Below the pieces are notes generated by a model. That model was not told the DNA's origin. It searched no databases and saw only the letters and a list, made by a program, of their open reading frames with translations. Below, piece by piece: positions 44,819 to 54,596 of a stretch of 64,000 nucleotides of DNA. The translations under genes were made by a program, and so were the position numbers. The first letter of the stretch is position 1. Each line of letters begins with the position of its first letter. This stretch comes from Rhodovibrionaceae bacterium (GTDB taxonomy: Bacteria > Pseudomonadota > Alphaproteobacteria > Kiloniellales > DSM-21159). The stretch lies in the NCBI GenBank assembly GCA_028279885.1, contig JANQMX010000039.1:1-64000 (forward strand), in the 5' to 3' direction.

Positions 44819-45481
44819 CTAACCAATAAGGTCTTGCGTGTCAACGATGGCCGAGGCGAGCGCTCCGATGCTGACCCGGCGATGCATCGCCTGCTTGCGC
44901 AGATGATTGTAAGCGTCCTCCTCGGACAGGCCCTTACCGCGCATCAGGATCAGCTTGGCCTGCTCGACGGTGCGCGTGGTGCGCAGGTTGTCATCCAGCT
45001 TCTCGATCCTCTGACGTAGCCGCCGCTCGTAGCGAAACAAACCGTAGGCGATCGACAGGCTGGTCAGCGCCGCTTGCGGCGCCAGAGGCAGATGCACGAC
45101 GCCGTGCGGCGCACAATTCTCCAAGAGGGAGAGGTCGAGGTTCTGCTGCGGCCGCACCACGAGGACCAGCGCCGAGGTCGGCTCTCCGGTGACCCAGGGA
45201 AGGCGCTGCGGCAGGCTGCTGCAGAGATCGCAGTAGAGGACATCGAAGCTCCCAGGCAGCGGCTCCGGTCCCGGGGCGATGTGCTGGACGGCCGCGCGCG
45301 TGCGCTGTAGCTCGCGCAGCAGGTCTTTTGCTGCCGTATCATCGGCGGTGACGACGCCGATGCTCAAGCGTTCCAGAGCGCGTGCGCGGCGCAGCGCATC
45401 CGTCTCCGTCTTGGATGCTACGCCGCGGTCCTGCGGCTTGCTCGGGAGTGTAAGCTTCCGACGGTCCAACGCGCTATCCAA
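44819..45481 (-). CDS. amiR: ANTAR-domain RNA-binding antiterminator, AmiR/NasR type
   Basis: C-terminal ANTAR-like VEQAKLILMRGKGLSEEDAYNHLRKQAMHRRVSIGALASAIVD preceded by a receiver-like domain; adjacent to amiC. Confidence 0.9.
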   Translation of the reverse strand: MDSALDRRKLTLPSKPQDRGVASKTETDALRRARALERLSIGVVTADDTAAKDLLRELQRTRAAVQHIAPGPEPLPGSFDVLYCDLCSSLPQRLPWVTGEPTSALVLVVRPQQNLDLSLLENCAPHGVVHLPLAPQAALTSLSIAYGLFRYERRLRQRIEKLDDNLRTTRTVEQAKLILMRGKGLSEEDAYNHLRKQAMHRRVSIGALASAIVDTQDLIG

Positions 45482-46628
45482 GGGCCGTGCAACGGCCGTA
45501 GCCGATCAGATAGGGATCCGCGCTGACGCGCGATGGCGACTCGTACTGGATTTCGAACTGTCCCCTGCGGTTGGCCTTGCCGATCCGCGTCCAGAGATCG
45601 GCGTGGCCGTACTGCGGGTTGATCGACACGCGGCCCTGCGGCGCATCGAACTCGGTATCGAGCACCATGTTGCGAAGCAGATCGGTGTCCATGGAGTTGG
45701 TTCGCCTGAGCGCCTTGGCGAAGATGTGCATCTGGAAGTAGGCCGCCTCGACACACATGTTGGTCAGCTCGTCTTCGCCATAGCGGCGGCGATAGAGGCG
45801 CTTGAATGCCTCGGAGAACTTGGTGTTCAGCCCGTCGAAGTAGGGCGCCGCCGTGATGTGTCCCTCGCCGACGTCGCAGCCCATGGCGCGTATTTCCGCC
45901 TCGGCCGTGGTCAGGCTGGCGATCGGCATGACCTTGGGATCGAGCCCGAAGTCGGCATAGGTCTGATAGAGGAAGACGGTGCCGTCGCCGACGACCGTGG
46001 AGAAGATGACGTCGGGCCGACGGTTCTCCACCTCCTTCATGATGGGAATGAACTCTTCCCGTTTGCCGCGCAGATTGACGTAGCGCTCACCCACCACTTC
46101 GCCCCCGCTCTCGCGCAGGAACTCCCGCATGATGCGGTTCGACTCGCGCGGATAGATGTAGTCGGAGCCGATGAAGAAGAAGCGCTTGCCGTAGTGCGCC
46201 ATGAGGAAACGGCACAGGGCCATGCTGTTCTGGTTTGGCGCAGCACCCGTGTAGATCACGTTGGGCGAGAACTCGAAGCCTTCGTAGAGGGTCGGATACC
46301 AGAGCAAGCCGTTGAGGCGCTCCACCACCGGCAGGGTCGCCTTGCGGCTGCTCGAGGTATAGCAGCCGAAGATCGTGGTGATGCCGTCGTCCACCATCAG
46401 CTTCCTGGCATAGCGTCCGAAGGCAGAAGGCTCCGAGGAAGGGTCGTAGAGAACCGGCTCGATCGGGCGCCCGTTAATGCCGCCGGCCTCGTTGATCTCA
46501 TCGATCGCCGTCATGGTGCCGCGGAGCTGCGTCTCTTCGATCACGGCCATGAAGCCGGAGCGGGAGAACAAGACACCGACGCGCCAAGGTTCGCTTGTTT
46601 TCTGATCCTTTGTCATGATCGCCACCAT
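45474..46628 (-). CDS. amiC: AmiC-like amide-sensing periplasmic-binding-fold regulator
   Basis: No signal peptide; VGVLFSRSGFMAVIEETQLRGTMTAIDEINEAGGINGRPIEPVLYDPSSEPSAFGRYARKLM; overlaps amiR. Confidence 0.88.
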   Translation of the reverse strand: MVAIMTKDQKTSEPWRVGVLFSRSGFMAVIEETQLRGTMTAIDEINEAGGINGRPIEPVLYDPSSEPSAFGRYARKLMVDDGITTIFGCYTSSSRKATLPVVERLNGLLWYPTLYEGFEFSPNVIYTGAAPNQNSMALCRFLMAHYGKRFFFIGSDYIYPRESNRIMREFLRESGGEVVGERYVNLRGKREEFIPIMKEVENRRPDVIFSTVVGDGTVFLYQTYADFGLDPKVMPIASLTTAEAEIRAMGCDVGEGHITAAPYFDGLNTKFSEAFKRLYRRRYGEDELTNMCVEAAYFQMHIFAKALRRTNSMDTDLLRNMVLDTEFDAPQGRVSINPQYGHADLWTRIGKANRRGQFEIQYESPSRVSADPYLIGYGRCTALG

Positions 46629-46907
46629 CCATATGTGGCGGGCGTGCTCTCTCCACCCTGTCCGGCGCCTGCATTTTACTGCAGAGTTATGGCGTTCCTG
46701 TTAGCGCCTTCAGTTAGCTTAGACGCGGCGCACAGCAAATTGCTACAAGTTTATCGCAGCGCGTCCTTGGCATCGATGATCGGCTCCTGACGATCAAAGA
46801 AACTCCGTTCCGACGCCTGGTTGAAGTCGGCAATCGGCTATCCGGCCTCTACGTTGTGCAACAGGGCGCCGCTCCCCGGACTCCATCTGGGTCTTTACCC
46901 TCTAACT

Positions 46908-47095
46908 TTCGGTGGGTTAGCCGCCGAGAAGACCGGGCGATGCGCCCAGCTGCTCGAGCTCGACCCGCTCTACTGCGACACCATCCTCCGACGCTGGAAG
47001 GCCTTCACCGGCAAACGGGCCCGGCACTGCGAAAGCGGCCGCTCCTTCAAGGAGGTCGAGGAGCAGCGGGCCGACGATGTCCTGGCGGAAACCTC
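46908..47095 (+). pseudogene. Remnant of the C-terminus of a DNA methyltransferase
   Basis: FGGLAAEKTGRCAQLLELDPLYCDTILRRWKAFTGKRARHCESGRSFKEVEEQRADDVLAE resembles the C-terminal end of N4/N6-type methylases (IAAEKTGRxAxLIELDPxYCDVIVRRWxxxTG); no upstream catalytic part. Confidence 0.7.
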
Positions 47096-47248
47096 AAGCT
47101 GCGATCAAAGCAGCACGGCTGTCGCCCCTGGCCAAGGCAGCGAATACAAGCAAAAATCTTGATACTTTGGGGGTCAGGAACTAGGAGTTCTAGGCAAGCT
47201 GGATCAGCAGATTCGCACTCACAATCTAAGCTCGAAGTTCTCAGTGTC

Positions 47249-48043
47249 ATGAATGATAGACTGAGTATTGTCGTTCCCATGGCAGGGCGTGGAAGTCGCT
47301 TTCAGGCAGCAGGGTTTCGCAAACCGAAACCTCTTCTCGACGTGGGCGAGAAGGCGATGATCGAGCTGGTTATTGAAAACCTCAGACCGCGGCAACATCA
47401 CCGCTTTATTTTCATTTGCCAGGCGGACCACGTCGAACGCTACGGACTACAAGAAAAGCTGGAGAGCTGGGCGCCCGGTTGCGTTGTCGTGGAGCTGCAT
47501 GGCGTCACTGAAGGAGCCGCCTGCACGGTTCTGAAAGCGCGTGAGTATTTCGACAACGATGCGCCGTTGATGATCGCCAACAGCGACCAGTATGTCGATT
47601 ACGACGTCAATCGATACTTGGCTGACATGAAGGCCCCACGGGAGCTGGACGGGTTGATCATGACAATGCGGGCAGACGACCCGAAATGGTCTTATGTCGA
47701 GCTGTCGGATGCCGAGCTCGCAACGCGGGTCGTCGAGAAGGAAGTCATCTCGAATTGTGCGACAGTCGGCGTCTACAACTTTGCGCGAGGGAAAGACTTC
47801 GTCAGCGCAGCCGAGAAGATGATAGCGCGGGACCTGCGCGTGAATGGGGAGTTCTATGTAGCCCCCGTCTACAACCTCATGATCGAAAGCGGAGCCCGAA
47901 TCGGCGTACACTCCGTTGGCGCTGTTGCCGACGGCATGCACGGGCTCGGTACCCCCAACGACCTGAAAGCATTCTTAGAAACACAGATTGCGAGGCGTGT
48001 CACTCAACGGCATCAGAGCGACGATAGAGCGCGCGCCGAATGA
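47249..48043 (+). CDS. Sugar-nucleotidyltransferase-like protein
   Basis: MNDRLSIVVPMAGRGSRFQAAGFRKPKPLLDVGEKAMIELVIENL: NTP-transferase GxGxRF...PKPLL motif. Confidence 0.83.
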   Translation: MNDRLSIVVPMAGRGSRFQAAGFRKPKPLLDVGEKAMIELVIENLRPRQHHRFIFICQADHVERYGLQEKLESWAPGCVVVELHGVTEGAACTVLKAREYFDNDAPLMIANSDQYVDYDVNRYLADMKAPRELDGLIMTMRADDPKWSYVELSDAELATRVVEKEVISNCATVGVYNFARGKDFVSAAEKMIARDLRVNGEFYVAPVYNLMIESGARIGVHSVGAVADGMHGLGTPNDLKAFLETQIARRVTQRHQSDDRARAE

Positions 48044-48675
48044 AGCGCTCGATACTTGCACACCGCGGTCACTGGAAAGAGGACGCAGAGAAAAATACGC
48101 GTGCTGCGCTCGCATTGGCCCCCCAACAGGGGTATGGGATTGAAACAGACGTGCGCGATAGCGAGGGACGCTTGATCGTTTCGCATGATGTGCCGGTTGG
48201 CGGCGAGATGTCGCTGTTTGAAGTTGCAGAACACTGCACCGTTGCGGGGGTTCCCATCGCCATCAACATCAAAGCCGACGGTCTGGCAACTCTGATCAAA
48301 GAGATACTGGACCGCCATCCCAGTCTGGACGCCTTCTGTTTCGATATGTCAGTGCCGGAGCTGCTTCAGTACCAGAAGCAAGGCGTGCCCTGCTTTACGC
48401 GGGTCAGCGAGTTCGAGCGCACACCTGTGCTCTATGACGATGCCCGAGGCGTTTGGCTGGATGCCTTCTCTTCCGATTGGTACTCCGTTGACTTGATCGA
48501 GCGGTTCCTCGGCGACGGAAAGCAGGTTGCAATCGTGTCGCCCGAGCTGCACCGCAGAGACCATCAGGCGCTTTGGGAGGCCTTGCGGGACGCCGGCCTT
48601 GGCGGACTCGACGACGTGCTTCTTTGTACGGATTATCCGGATGCGGCGTTTGAGTTCTTTCGAGAGACATCATGA
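48040..48675 (+). CDS. Glycerophosphodiester phosphodiesterase-like protein
   Basis: SILAHRGHWKEDAEKNTRAALALAPQQGYGIETDVRDSEGRLIVSHD, GDPD HRG...E.D...V..HD pattern. Confidence 0.75.
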   Translation: MKRSILAHRGHWKEDAEKNTRAALALAPQQGYGIETDVRDSEGRLIVSHDVPVGGEMSLFEVAEHCTVAGVPIAINIKADGLATLIKEILDRHPSLDAFCFDMSVPELLQYQKQGVPCFTRVSEFERTPVLYDDARGVWLDAFSSDWYSVDLIERFLGDGKQVAIVSPELHRRDHQALWEALRDAGLGGLDDVLLCTDYPDAAFEFFRETS

Positions 48676-49316
48676 TACGAGCTGTGATCTTCGACATGGA
48701 CGGCGTCCTGATCGACGCGCGCGATTGGCATTATGAAGCTTTGAATAGAGCGCTCGGGCTCTTCGGCTACAAGATTGGGCGAGAGGAGCATCTCGACGTC
48801 TTCGATGGCCTGCCGACATCGCACAAGCTTCACATGCTGACGGAGAGCAGAGGTCTTCCGAGCGAACTACACTCACTTATCAACGAGATGAAGCAATCCT
48901 ACACCATGGACCTTGTCGCGCTGCGATGCCGGCCGGTGTTCCATCACCGCTATGCTTTGGCGAGACTGAAAGAAGCCGGTTACAAGCTGGCTGTCGCATC
49001 GAACTCCATTCGCGCCAGTGTCGATGCGATGATGGACAGGGCCGACCTGACTCGGTTTCTCGATGTGACCATGTCCAACGAGGATGTGTCTCGGGCCAAG
49101 CCTCATCCCGAGATTTACTTGGAGACCTGCGCGCTCCTGGGTGTCGCGCCGACCGAGGCGGTGGTCGTCGAGGACGCCGAATACGGCGTGCAAGCGGCCG
49201 AGAATGCGGGCACCCACGTCTTGCGAGTTAATGGTGTCGAGGATGTCACCTTCGCTGCAATCTCGCAGTTCATCCAAGAAGTCGAGGACTCATCCGCAGC
49301 TCTGCAGCGCGCGTAG
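48672..49316 (+). CDS. HAD-superfamily phosphatase (beta-phosphoglucomutase-like)
   Basis: AVIFDMDGVLIDARDWHYEALNRAL, AVASNSIRASVDAMM, SRAKPHPEIYLETCALLGVAPTEAVVVEDAEYGVQAAENAG. Confidence 0.85.
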   Translation: MIRAVIFDMDGVLIDARDWHYEALNRALGLFGYKIGREEHLDVFDGLPTSHKLHMLTESRGLPSELHSLINEMKQSYTMDLVALRCRPVFHHRYALARLKEAGYKLAVASNSIRASVDAMMDRADLTRFLDVTMSNEDVSRAKPHPEIYLETCALLGVAPTEAVVVEDAEYGVQAAENAGTHVLRVNGVEDVTFAAISQFIQEVEDSSAALQRA

Positions 49317-49579
49317 TGCTTGGCTGCTTGAGGTCTCAGTGCTCGTTGCTCAACGTGGGTGCTTGGGATGTTGAAACGCCGTCAGCACTAAAACACTCAA
49401 GAGTTGGACAGGCTTCCGAGTAAATGCATTAAAGATGGCCAAGACCGTCCACATCACTAATCCACAGAGAATACTGTGGGGCGAGGCATGTCCACATCGC
49501 GACTAGGCCACTAGCATTTCCATTGCTTGCACGCCAAAAGCCACCGCTAACGAACCTTACCAGTCGCTAAGGAAACACT

Positions 49580-51715
49580 GTGAAAGACAGTCCAACGTTA
49601 TCTCTAGTAATACCGACGCACGGCCGTGTTGACTTGTTTGAGACGACCCTACGATCAGTGTATTCGCAGGCGCTAGATACGTTCGAGCTGGTGATCAGCG
49701 ACGACTCAGCACAAGAAGAAGATCGTACGCGAATAAAGGAGCTGGTTGACGTCTATCGAGAGCAGACCGAGCGAAAGGCGAACTACATCCACACGGCACC
49801 ACGGCTTGGTCAAGCAAAGAACACAAATCAAGGCATGCGCGCGGCCACTGGTGACATTGTCCGCCTCCTACATAGCGACGATTTGTTACGGCCAGGTGCG
49901 CTAGCTTGGGAACTGGCCCATTTTCAAGAGCGGGCTGATCTTAATGTCTTGTTTCAGGATGCACTTGCCTTTGAGCGGGATGCAGAAATCGAGTGGGTCG
50001 ATAAGCCGATCTATCGCTTGATTGAGCCTGGAAGCTATTTTCGTCAGAATCTATCCACCTGTACAGCGCTGCCGTCTGGCCTTTTGTTCCGCAGAACGTC
50101 TTTGGAAGATATCGGCGGAATGCGTGACGATTGGAGTTTTTTGTGCGACTGGGAGTTCTTCGCCAAACTGATAATGCGGGAGATGGCCGCGCGCCGGCTT
50201 GTCGGCTACGCGCAGGCTGGCAATTACGCGTGGCGTATCCACGAAGATTCGACCACTGGGCGTCGTTGGCGTGATCACTTCACCGAACATCGTGCGCTGA
50301 TGGAGGAGTGGAAGCAATCTCTGGCTGAGCTAGAAGAAGACCTGTTCGTCTCCGCCGCGGAGCGTGAAGCGTTCTTCCGCCGAGGCGAGTTGTATCGCGA
50401 GCATCGCTTGATCAATGACGTTAAGAAACTGAAACCTGAGCTGCGCGCGGACGCACGATCGTGGGTCCGCAATGAGCTGGGTGCAAAGCGTTACTATTCG
50501 GTGCTTTGGCGTTTGCGCGCCGCGCCTGTTAGGAAAAGACTGAAGAAGCTGCGGCGCCGCGTGAAACATACCATCAGATCCCCAAAAAATAAGCCGGCGG
50601 CCGTTGCTGTTCCGCACTCAAAGGCTGAGGTGAGCGCAGCCGATGTAACGTTGCAAACAGAACTTGCAGAAGGCGAGATGAGTGTCGACGCGCTCAATCT
50701 TGTCGTTCCGTTCGACAACGGTTTAAGCCTTTGGCAAGTGCGGTCGGATTTGCTTTCAGCCCGACGAATCAAGATTGTCGGCATCAACCGAAGTCGTTTT
50801 TGGTCGCTGGTTCTTCAAGAGCTACTGAAGTACATCGCGCCGGGCGCAGAGGTTGAGTTCGTCTTCGTCGATAACAAGCATATGACATGGTTCGGCCTGA
50901 AGGCGATGGTTAACACCATTGCCGAAGGGCGCTTCGAAATGGCGAACCAGAATGTCACGCCTACGGAGGCCGTAGCGGAGCCGCAAGGCGTACGCCGGGT
51001 GGTTCTGCGCTGCGTCGCGCCGCCGGAAAAGTGGCATTCGGATCCGATGTCAGGGCTCACCGTAGGCGTGCTGACCTTAGGCGACCGCATGGAGGAGCTG
51101 AACGCCCTGATCGACAGCGCCATGACCTTCGCGACTATGCCGATTGAAATTCTGATTGTGGCACCGGAGCGGATCGCTGCGTTGGAAGGTCGCCCAAAGA
51201 TACGGCAGTTGGTGTTTGAGAATGACAACAGAAGCGGCAAAATATCGGAAAAGAAAAACCTGATATGCCAGCTTGCAGCTTATTCCGATATTGCTGTTTG
51301 TCACGACCGATTTACTTTTACCCCCTCCTTCTTCGAGTCATTCCAAACATGGGGAACGTCCTACGCTATCGCGACGCCCAAGGTGCGTACGATGGATGGC
51401 CGCCGTGGGCTCGACTGGGGGGTCGTACAAGGCGAAAACTATAGTTGGAGCACTGGTGGTTTGCTGGAGTACCGGGATCACTCAAGGTTCAGCTACGCTC
51501 CTGGCGGCGTGACCATGATTCGCAAGTCGGCATGGGAAGCTTTCCCTTGGAGCCCGCTGCTCTATTGGAATGAGCACGAGGACGTCGAACTATCTCGAAG
51601 ACTGCAGCGAGCAGGTCAGAGGGTTTCACTGTTTCCCGGTATTGTGACAGCGAGCCGAGATCGCTGGGTTGACCAAAACCCGAGAATACCCTTTTGCGAT
51701 CGCAAGGATCTTTAG
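49580..51715 (+). CDS. Large GT2-family glycosyltransferase
   Basis: LSLVIPTHGRVDLFETTLRSVYSQALDTFELVISDDSAQEE GT-A start; second GT-like C-terminal region (NHEDVELSRRLQRAGQ-like motif). Confidence 0.8.
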   Translation: MKDSPTLSLVIPTHGRVDLFETTLRSVYSQALDTFELVISDDSAQEEDRTRIKELVDVYREQTERKANYIHTAPRLGQAKNTNQGMRAATGDIVRLLHSDDLLRPGALAWELAHFQERADLNVLFQDALAFERDAEIEWVDKPIYRLIEPGSYFRQNLSTCTALPSGLLFRRTSLEDIGGMRDDWSFLCDWEFFAKLIMREMAARRLVGYAQAGNYAWRIHEDSTTGRRWRDHFTEHRALMEEWKQSLAELEEDLFVSAAEREAFFRRGELYREHRLINDVKKLKPELRADARSWVRNELGAKRYYSVLWRLRAAPVRKRLKKLRRRVKHTIRSPKNKPAAVAVPHSKAEVSAADVTLQTELAEGEMSVDALNLVVPFDNGLSLWQVRSDLLSARRIKIVGINRSRFWSLVLQELLKYIAPGAEVEFVFVDNKHMTWFGLKAMVNTIAEGRFEMANQNVTPTEAVAEPQGVRRVVLRCVAPPEKWHSDPMSGLTVGVLTLGDRMEELNALIDSAMTFATMPIEILIVAPERIAALEGRPKIRQLVFENDNRSGKISEKKNLICQLAAYSDIAVCHDRFTFTPSFFESFQTWGTSYAIATPKVRTMDGRRGLDWGVVQGENYSWSTGGLLEYRDHSRFSYAPGGVTMIRKSAWEAFPWSPLLYWNEHEDVELSRRLQRAGQRVSLFPGIVTASRDRWVDQNPRIPFCDRKDL

Positions 51716-52223
51716 ATCAGGCGTATTCCTGCGGGAAGCTGATACGCTTGCATTTGTGGTAGGCCCGGCGCCCGGCGCTCGCCTCCAAACACGCAATGAT
51801 TGCATACGCCGCCTTGGCAAGCTGTCAAAGAAGGGTAATGAAATTGCGGAGAAAGGAACCTTGGAAGTGGAACAGGAAGAGCGGAACAATGCGGAATTCG
51901 TTCAGAGCCGGGGGAAGCGGTCGCCGGCCGTCCAAACGTGATCGAGCCCGTTTTAGAAGCGGAGCGGCTCCGCACCGACGTAATCTCCGTGGCAGCATGG
52001 CGTAAACCAGATTGGTTTGGCCTTTTGTGCTTGATTCCGCAGGTGCTTCGCCCCACCGCGGCCTTCTCGTCGCACTTCTCTCGCTCCATGCGAGCCCTGG
52101 CCACAAGAGAAGCAAGTCTGGGGAAAGTCATTGCCGTGTGGCAAGTTCCCTGCACGGCGCGAAGCATGTGGTGGTGATGGCGGGTGAGACGCGGAGCAGA
52201 GCTTCGCGATAGTCGCTGCTATT

Positions 52224-53781
52224 GGATAAAGCGTCGTCCGTGAAGATTCCCCGCGGTTGGGTTTTCAAGCGTTCTGAGGCGTGAAGGCTGGCCTCAAGAG
52301 TGCCTGGAACAAGGCACGCAAAAGGGCCTCGAACCACCTGACGAGGAGTTTGAAGTTGTATCCGGCGGCGGCGAGGATGGCGTTGGCGCGGTCGCCCTCT
52401 CGGCCCTTGAGGTAGTTGCGCTCCATGCGGTGCTCGGCCTTGAGATGGCCGATCACCGGCTCGACGGCGGCACGGCGCCTCATCTCTCGGCGTATGGTCC
52501 GGGTGACCCGGCGGACCTGGCCTGAGATCCAGACCCTGAACTTCTTCGGGTGCTTGTGCCCGCGATAGCCTTTGTCGACATGGATGCGTTTGACCTCGAC
52601 GCCGGTCAGGGCCTCGATCTCGGCGATCACCGGGCCGAGCGTATGGCCGTCGTATGGATTGCCATGCAGAGCCTTGGCATGGAGCACGAACTGGCCGCCC
52701 TTGGGCTTGGTCACCGGGGTCGTCACCGAGACCTTGCAGCCGAACTCATAGGGCGCCTTGGCCTTGCCTTTACCGATGCACTCGACCTCCGGGGCGTGCC
52801 AGGAATAGAGCTTCCAGCCGCGCTGGCGCTGCTTCTGGCGGCGGATCTGGTCGGCGCGTGACAGCGGGACCGCGAGGGCCTGGCGCAGCGCCGGGTCGTC
52901 CTCGGTCTTGCGCCGTATGTCGCGGACCAGCCGGCCCAGGCGGGTGCGTAGGAACTTGAGTTGCCGGTTGTGGCGCTTGAACTGCTTGGCATGGCTATAG
53001 CGCCCGGCCATCAGGGCGGCGCGCTTGGCAACCCGCACATAGGACTGCCGCAGCGGCACGCTATGTTTCTTGGCCAGCTTGCCCAGCATGACGATCGCCC
53101 TGTGCAGCAACCGGGCGTCGGTCGGGAAGGCGATGGCCTTGGGCTGCACCGTCGTGTCCACCGCCACGCGCTCCAGGTCCTTGGTGGACAGCGCCCCGCT
53201 CTTGTGCGCCACCGATAGGCTTTCCTGCAGCAGGGCCGTGAGCTGCGCCTCGCCCAGGCGTTGGCGCCAGCGGCTCAGCGAGGAGCGGTCGAAGGGCAGC
53301 TTGTGGCAGAAACTCTGCTCGCCGCAGAAGTACTGATAATAGGGGTTCTCCAGCCAGCGGTCGCACAAGACCTCGTCGGACAGGTCGTGCATGTGCTTGA
53401 GAATGAACAGCCCGGCCACCAGGCGGCTCGGCAGTGGTGGCTGGCCCGGGCCGGCGCGGCATACCGAGCTGAAACGCTCGTGCAAGAAATCCCAGTCGAT
53501 CTCCCGCGCCAGCCGCGCCAACGGATGGTCGAGGTCGATGATCTCATCCAATGACGGCTGGAACAGGTCCCTGTGTCGCTCGTCGCGCGGCTTGCTCATC
53601 GCTCTGTCCCGAAGCCTCGAGGAGGCTCTAGGGAATCACGAAGGCTGCCGAGCCGGGAAGCTCAAATTGCAAGAAAGCCGCCGCCAGCACAGCACTTTCT
53701 TGCAATCTCGATCACTTGCCCGAGACTGATAATCCCTACCAATCAGCAGCTTGGGGATTCTTCACGGACGACTGGTTATCC
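52224..53781 (-). mobile_element. IS5-like insertion sequence with intact transposase and imperfect terminal inverted repeats
   Basis: Left GGATAAAGCGTCGTCCGTGAAGATTCCCC and reverse complement of right end GGATAACCAGTCGTCCGTGAAGAATCCCC; transposase 52265..53599 inside; possible 3-bp ATT duplication. Confidence 0.85.
52265..53599 (-). CDS. IS5-like (DDE_Tnp_1) transposase
   Basis: PLPSRLVAGLFILKHMHDLSDEVLCDRWLENPYYQYFCGE, VAVDTTVQPKAIAFPTDARLLHRA, HVDKGYRG, EPVIGHLKAEHRMERNYLKG. Confidence 0.9.
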   Translation of the reverse strand: MSKPRDERHRDLFQPSLDEIIDLDHPLARLAREIDWDFLHERFSSVCRAGPGQPPLPSRLVAGLFILKHMHDLSDEVLCDRWLENPYYQYFCGEQSFCHKLPFDRSSLSRWRQRLGEAQLTALLQESLSVAHKSGALSTKDLERVAVDTTVQPKAIAFPTDARLLHRAIVMLGKLAKKHSVPLRQSYVRVAKRAALMAGRYSHAKQFKRHNRQLKFLRTRLGRLVRDIRRKTEDDPALRQALAVPLSRADQIRRQKQRQRGWKLYSWHAPEVECIGKGKAKAPYEFGCKVSVTTPVTKPKGGQFVLHAKALHGNPYDGHTLGPVIAEIEALTGVEVKRIHVDKGYRGHKHPKKFRVWISGQVRRVTRTIRREMRRRAAVEPVIGHLKAEHRMERNYLKGREGDRANAILAAAGYNFKLLVRWFEALLRALFQALLRPAFTPQNA

Positions 53782-53782
53782 A

Positions 53783-54157
53783 TTTAATTTGCCGCTGGCA
53801 GCCGGTATAACTCACTATTGGATTGTGCCATTTGTGACCGTTCTGCCAATCATGGCTTACTTATCGGATCTGTTTGATCATGCGGGTCTTATTGGAAACG
53901 AGAACGAAATAGATAAATCCCGCAACTATCCAGTGTCCAATCCGTTCCTGCATTGGCTGTTTTTCCCGCGGCACGATTCCTACCATTTGGTGCATCACCT
54001 GTTTCCCATGGTGCCAACGAAGAACCTGGCTGACTGCCATCGGGTCTTGATGGCGGAAAGTCCTTACTATGCTGCGCGCCCGCACTCTTTGGCTGAATGG
54101 CTGCGCGACGCGACATTTCAATCTCCCACAAAACAGCTCGATGGCGCGACCACATAG
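53783..54157 (+). pseudogene. 3' remnant of a fatty acid desaturase/hydroxylase-like gene truncated at the IS boundary
   Basis: FVTVLPIMAYLSDLFDHAGLIGNENEIDKSRNYPVSNPFLHWLFFPRHDSYHLVHHLFPMVPTKNLADCHRVL: HxxHH motif; the N-terminal part is absent on the other side of the IS. Confidence 0.8.
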
Positions 54158-54170
54158 CGAGGAGTTGAAC

Positions 54171-54596
54171 ATGCACGGCCAAACCGTTCTTGCGAAGAAG
54201 GATAACCCGGTCGTTGTTGAGTTCATCGAAATCCAAGAACTCAAGCCGACGGAACACATCAATCCAGGACGGATGAGGGCGCTCGCAGCCCAGATTCAGC
54301 AAATGGGAATCTGGACGACACCTATTATGGTGCACGATCACAGCGGTGTGATCATGGATGGACACCATCGTTTTCATGCCGCGCATCTGCTTCAGCTGAA
54401 ACAGGTGCCCTGCCTACGCCTGTCATACGATGACCCAAACTTGTGTGTTGTGCGCTGGGCTGGCGGCGCGCCGTTTCCGCCTCGGAAAGTCTTACAGGCA
54501 GGGCTGAGCGGAGCGTTGTTGGATTTCAAGACGACGAAGCACACCTACAGACTTCAGATTGACTTTGAACCGGTCGTTCTGGGCGATCTGTTGTGA
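54171..54596 (+). CDS. ParB-like domain protein (SbnI/SerK-type family resemblance)
   Basis: VVEFIEIQELKPTEHINPGRMRALAAQIQQMGIWTTPIMVHDHSGVIMDGHHRFHAAHLLQ; C-terminal FKTTKHTYR. Start set at ATG 54171. Confidence 0.75.
   Translation: MHGQTVLAKKDNPVVVEFIEIQELKPTEHINPGRMRALAAQIQQMGIWTTPIMVHDHSGVIMDGHHRFHAAHLLQLKQVPCLRLSYDDPNLCVVRWAGGAPFPPRKVLQAGLSGALLDFKTTKHTYRLQIDFEPVVLGDLL

Noticed and set aside
45279-46790. 503-aa + strand ORF
   Set aside because: Antisense to amiC/amiR; no domain support.
51716-52223. Several short overlapping ORFs on both strands between the GT2 gene and the IS5-like element
   Set aside because: No coherent domain in any frame; probably degraded DNA.
54171-54596. ParB-like protein as a plasmid partition or phage gene
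   Set aside because: No ParA, no parS-like repeats and tight coupling to PLP-enzyme genes favour a metabolic role.
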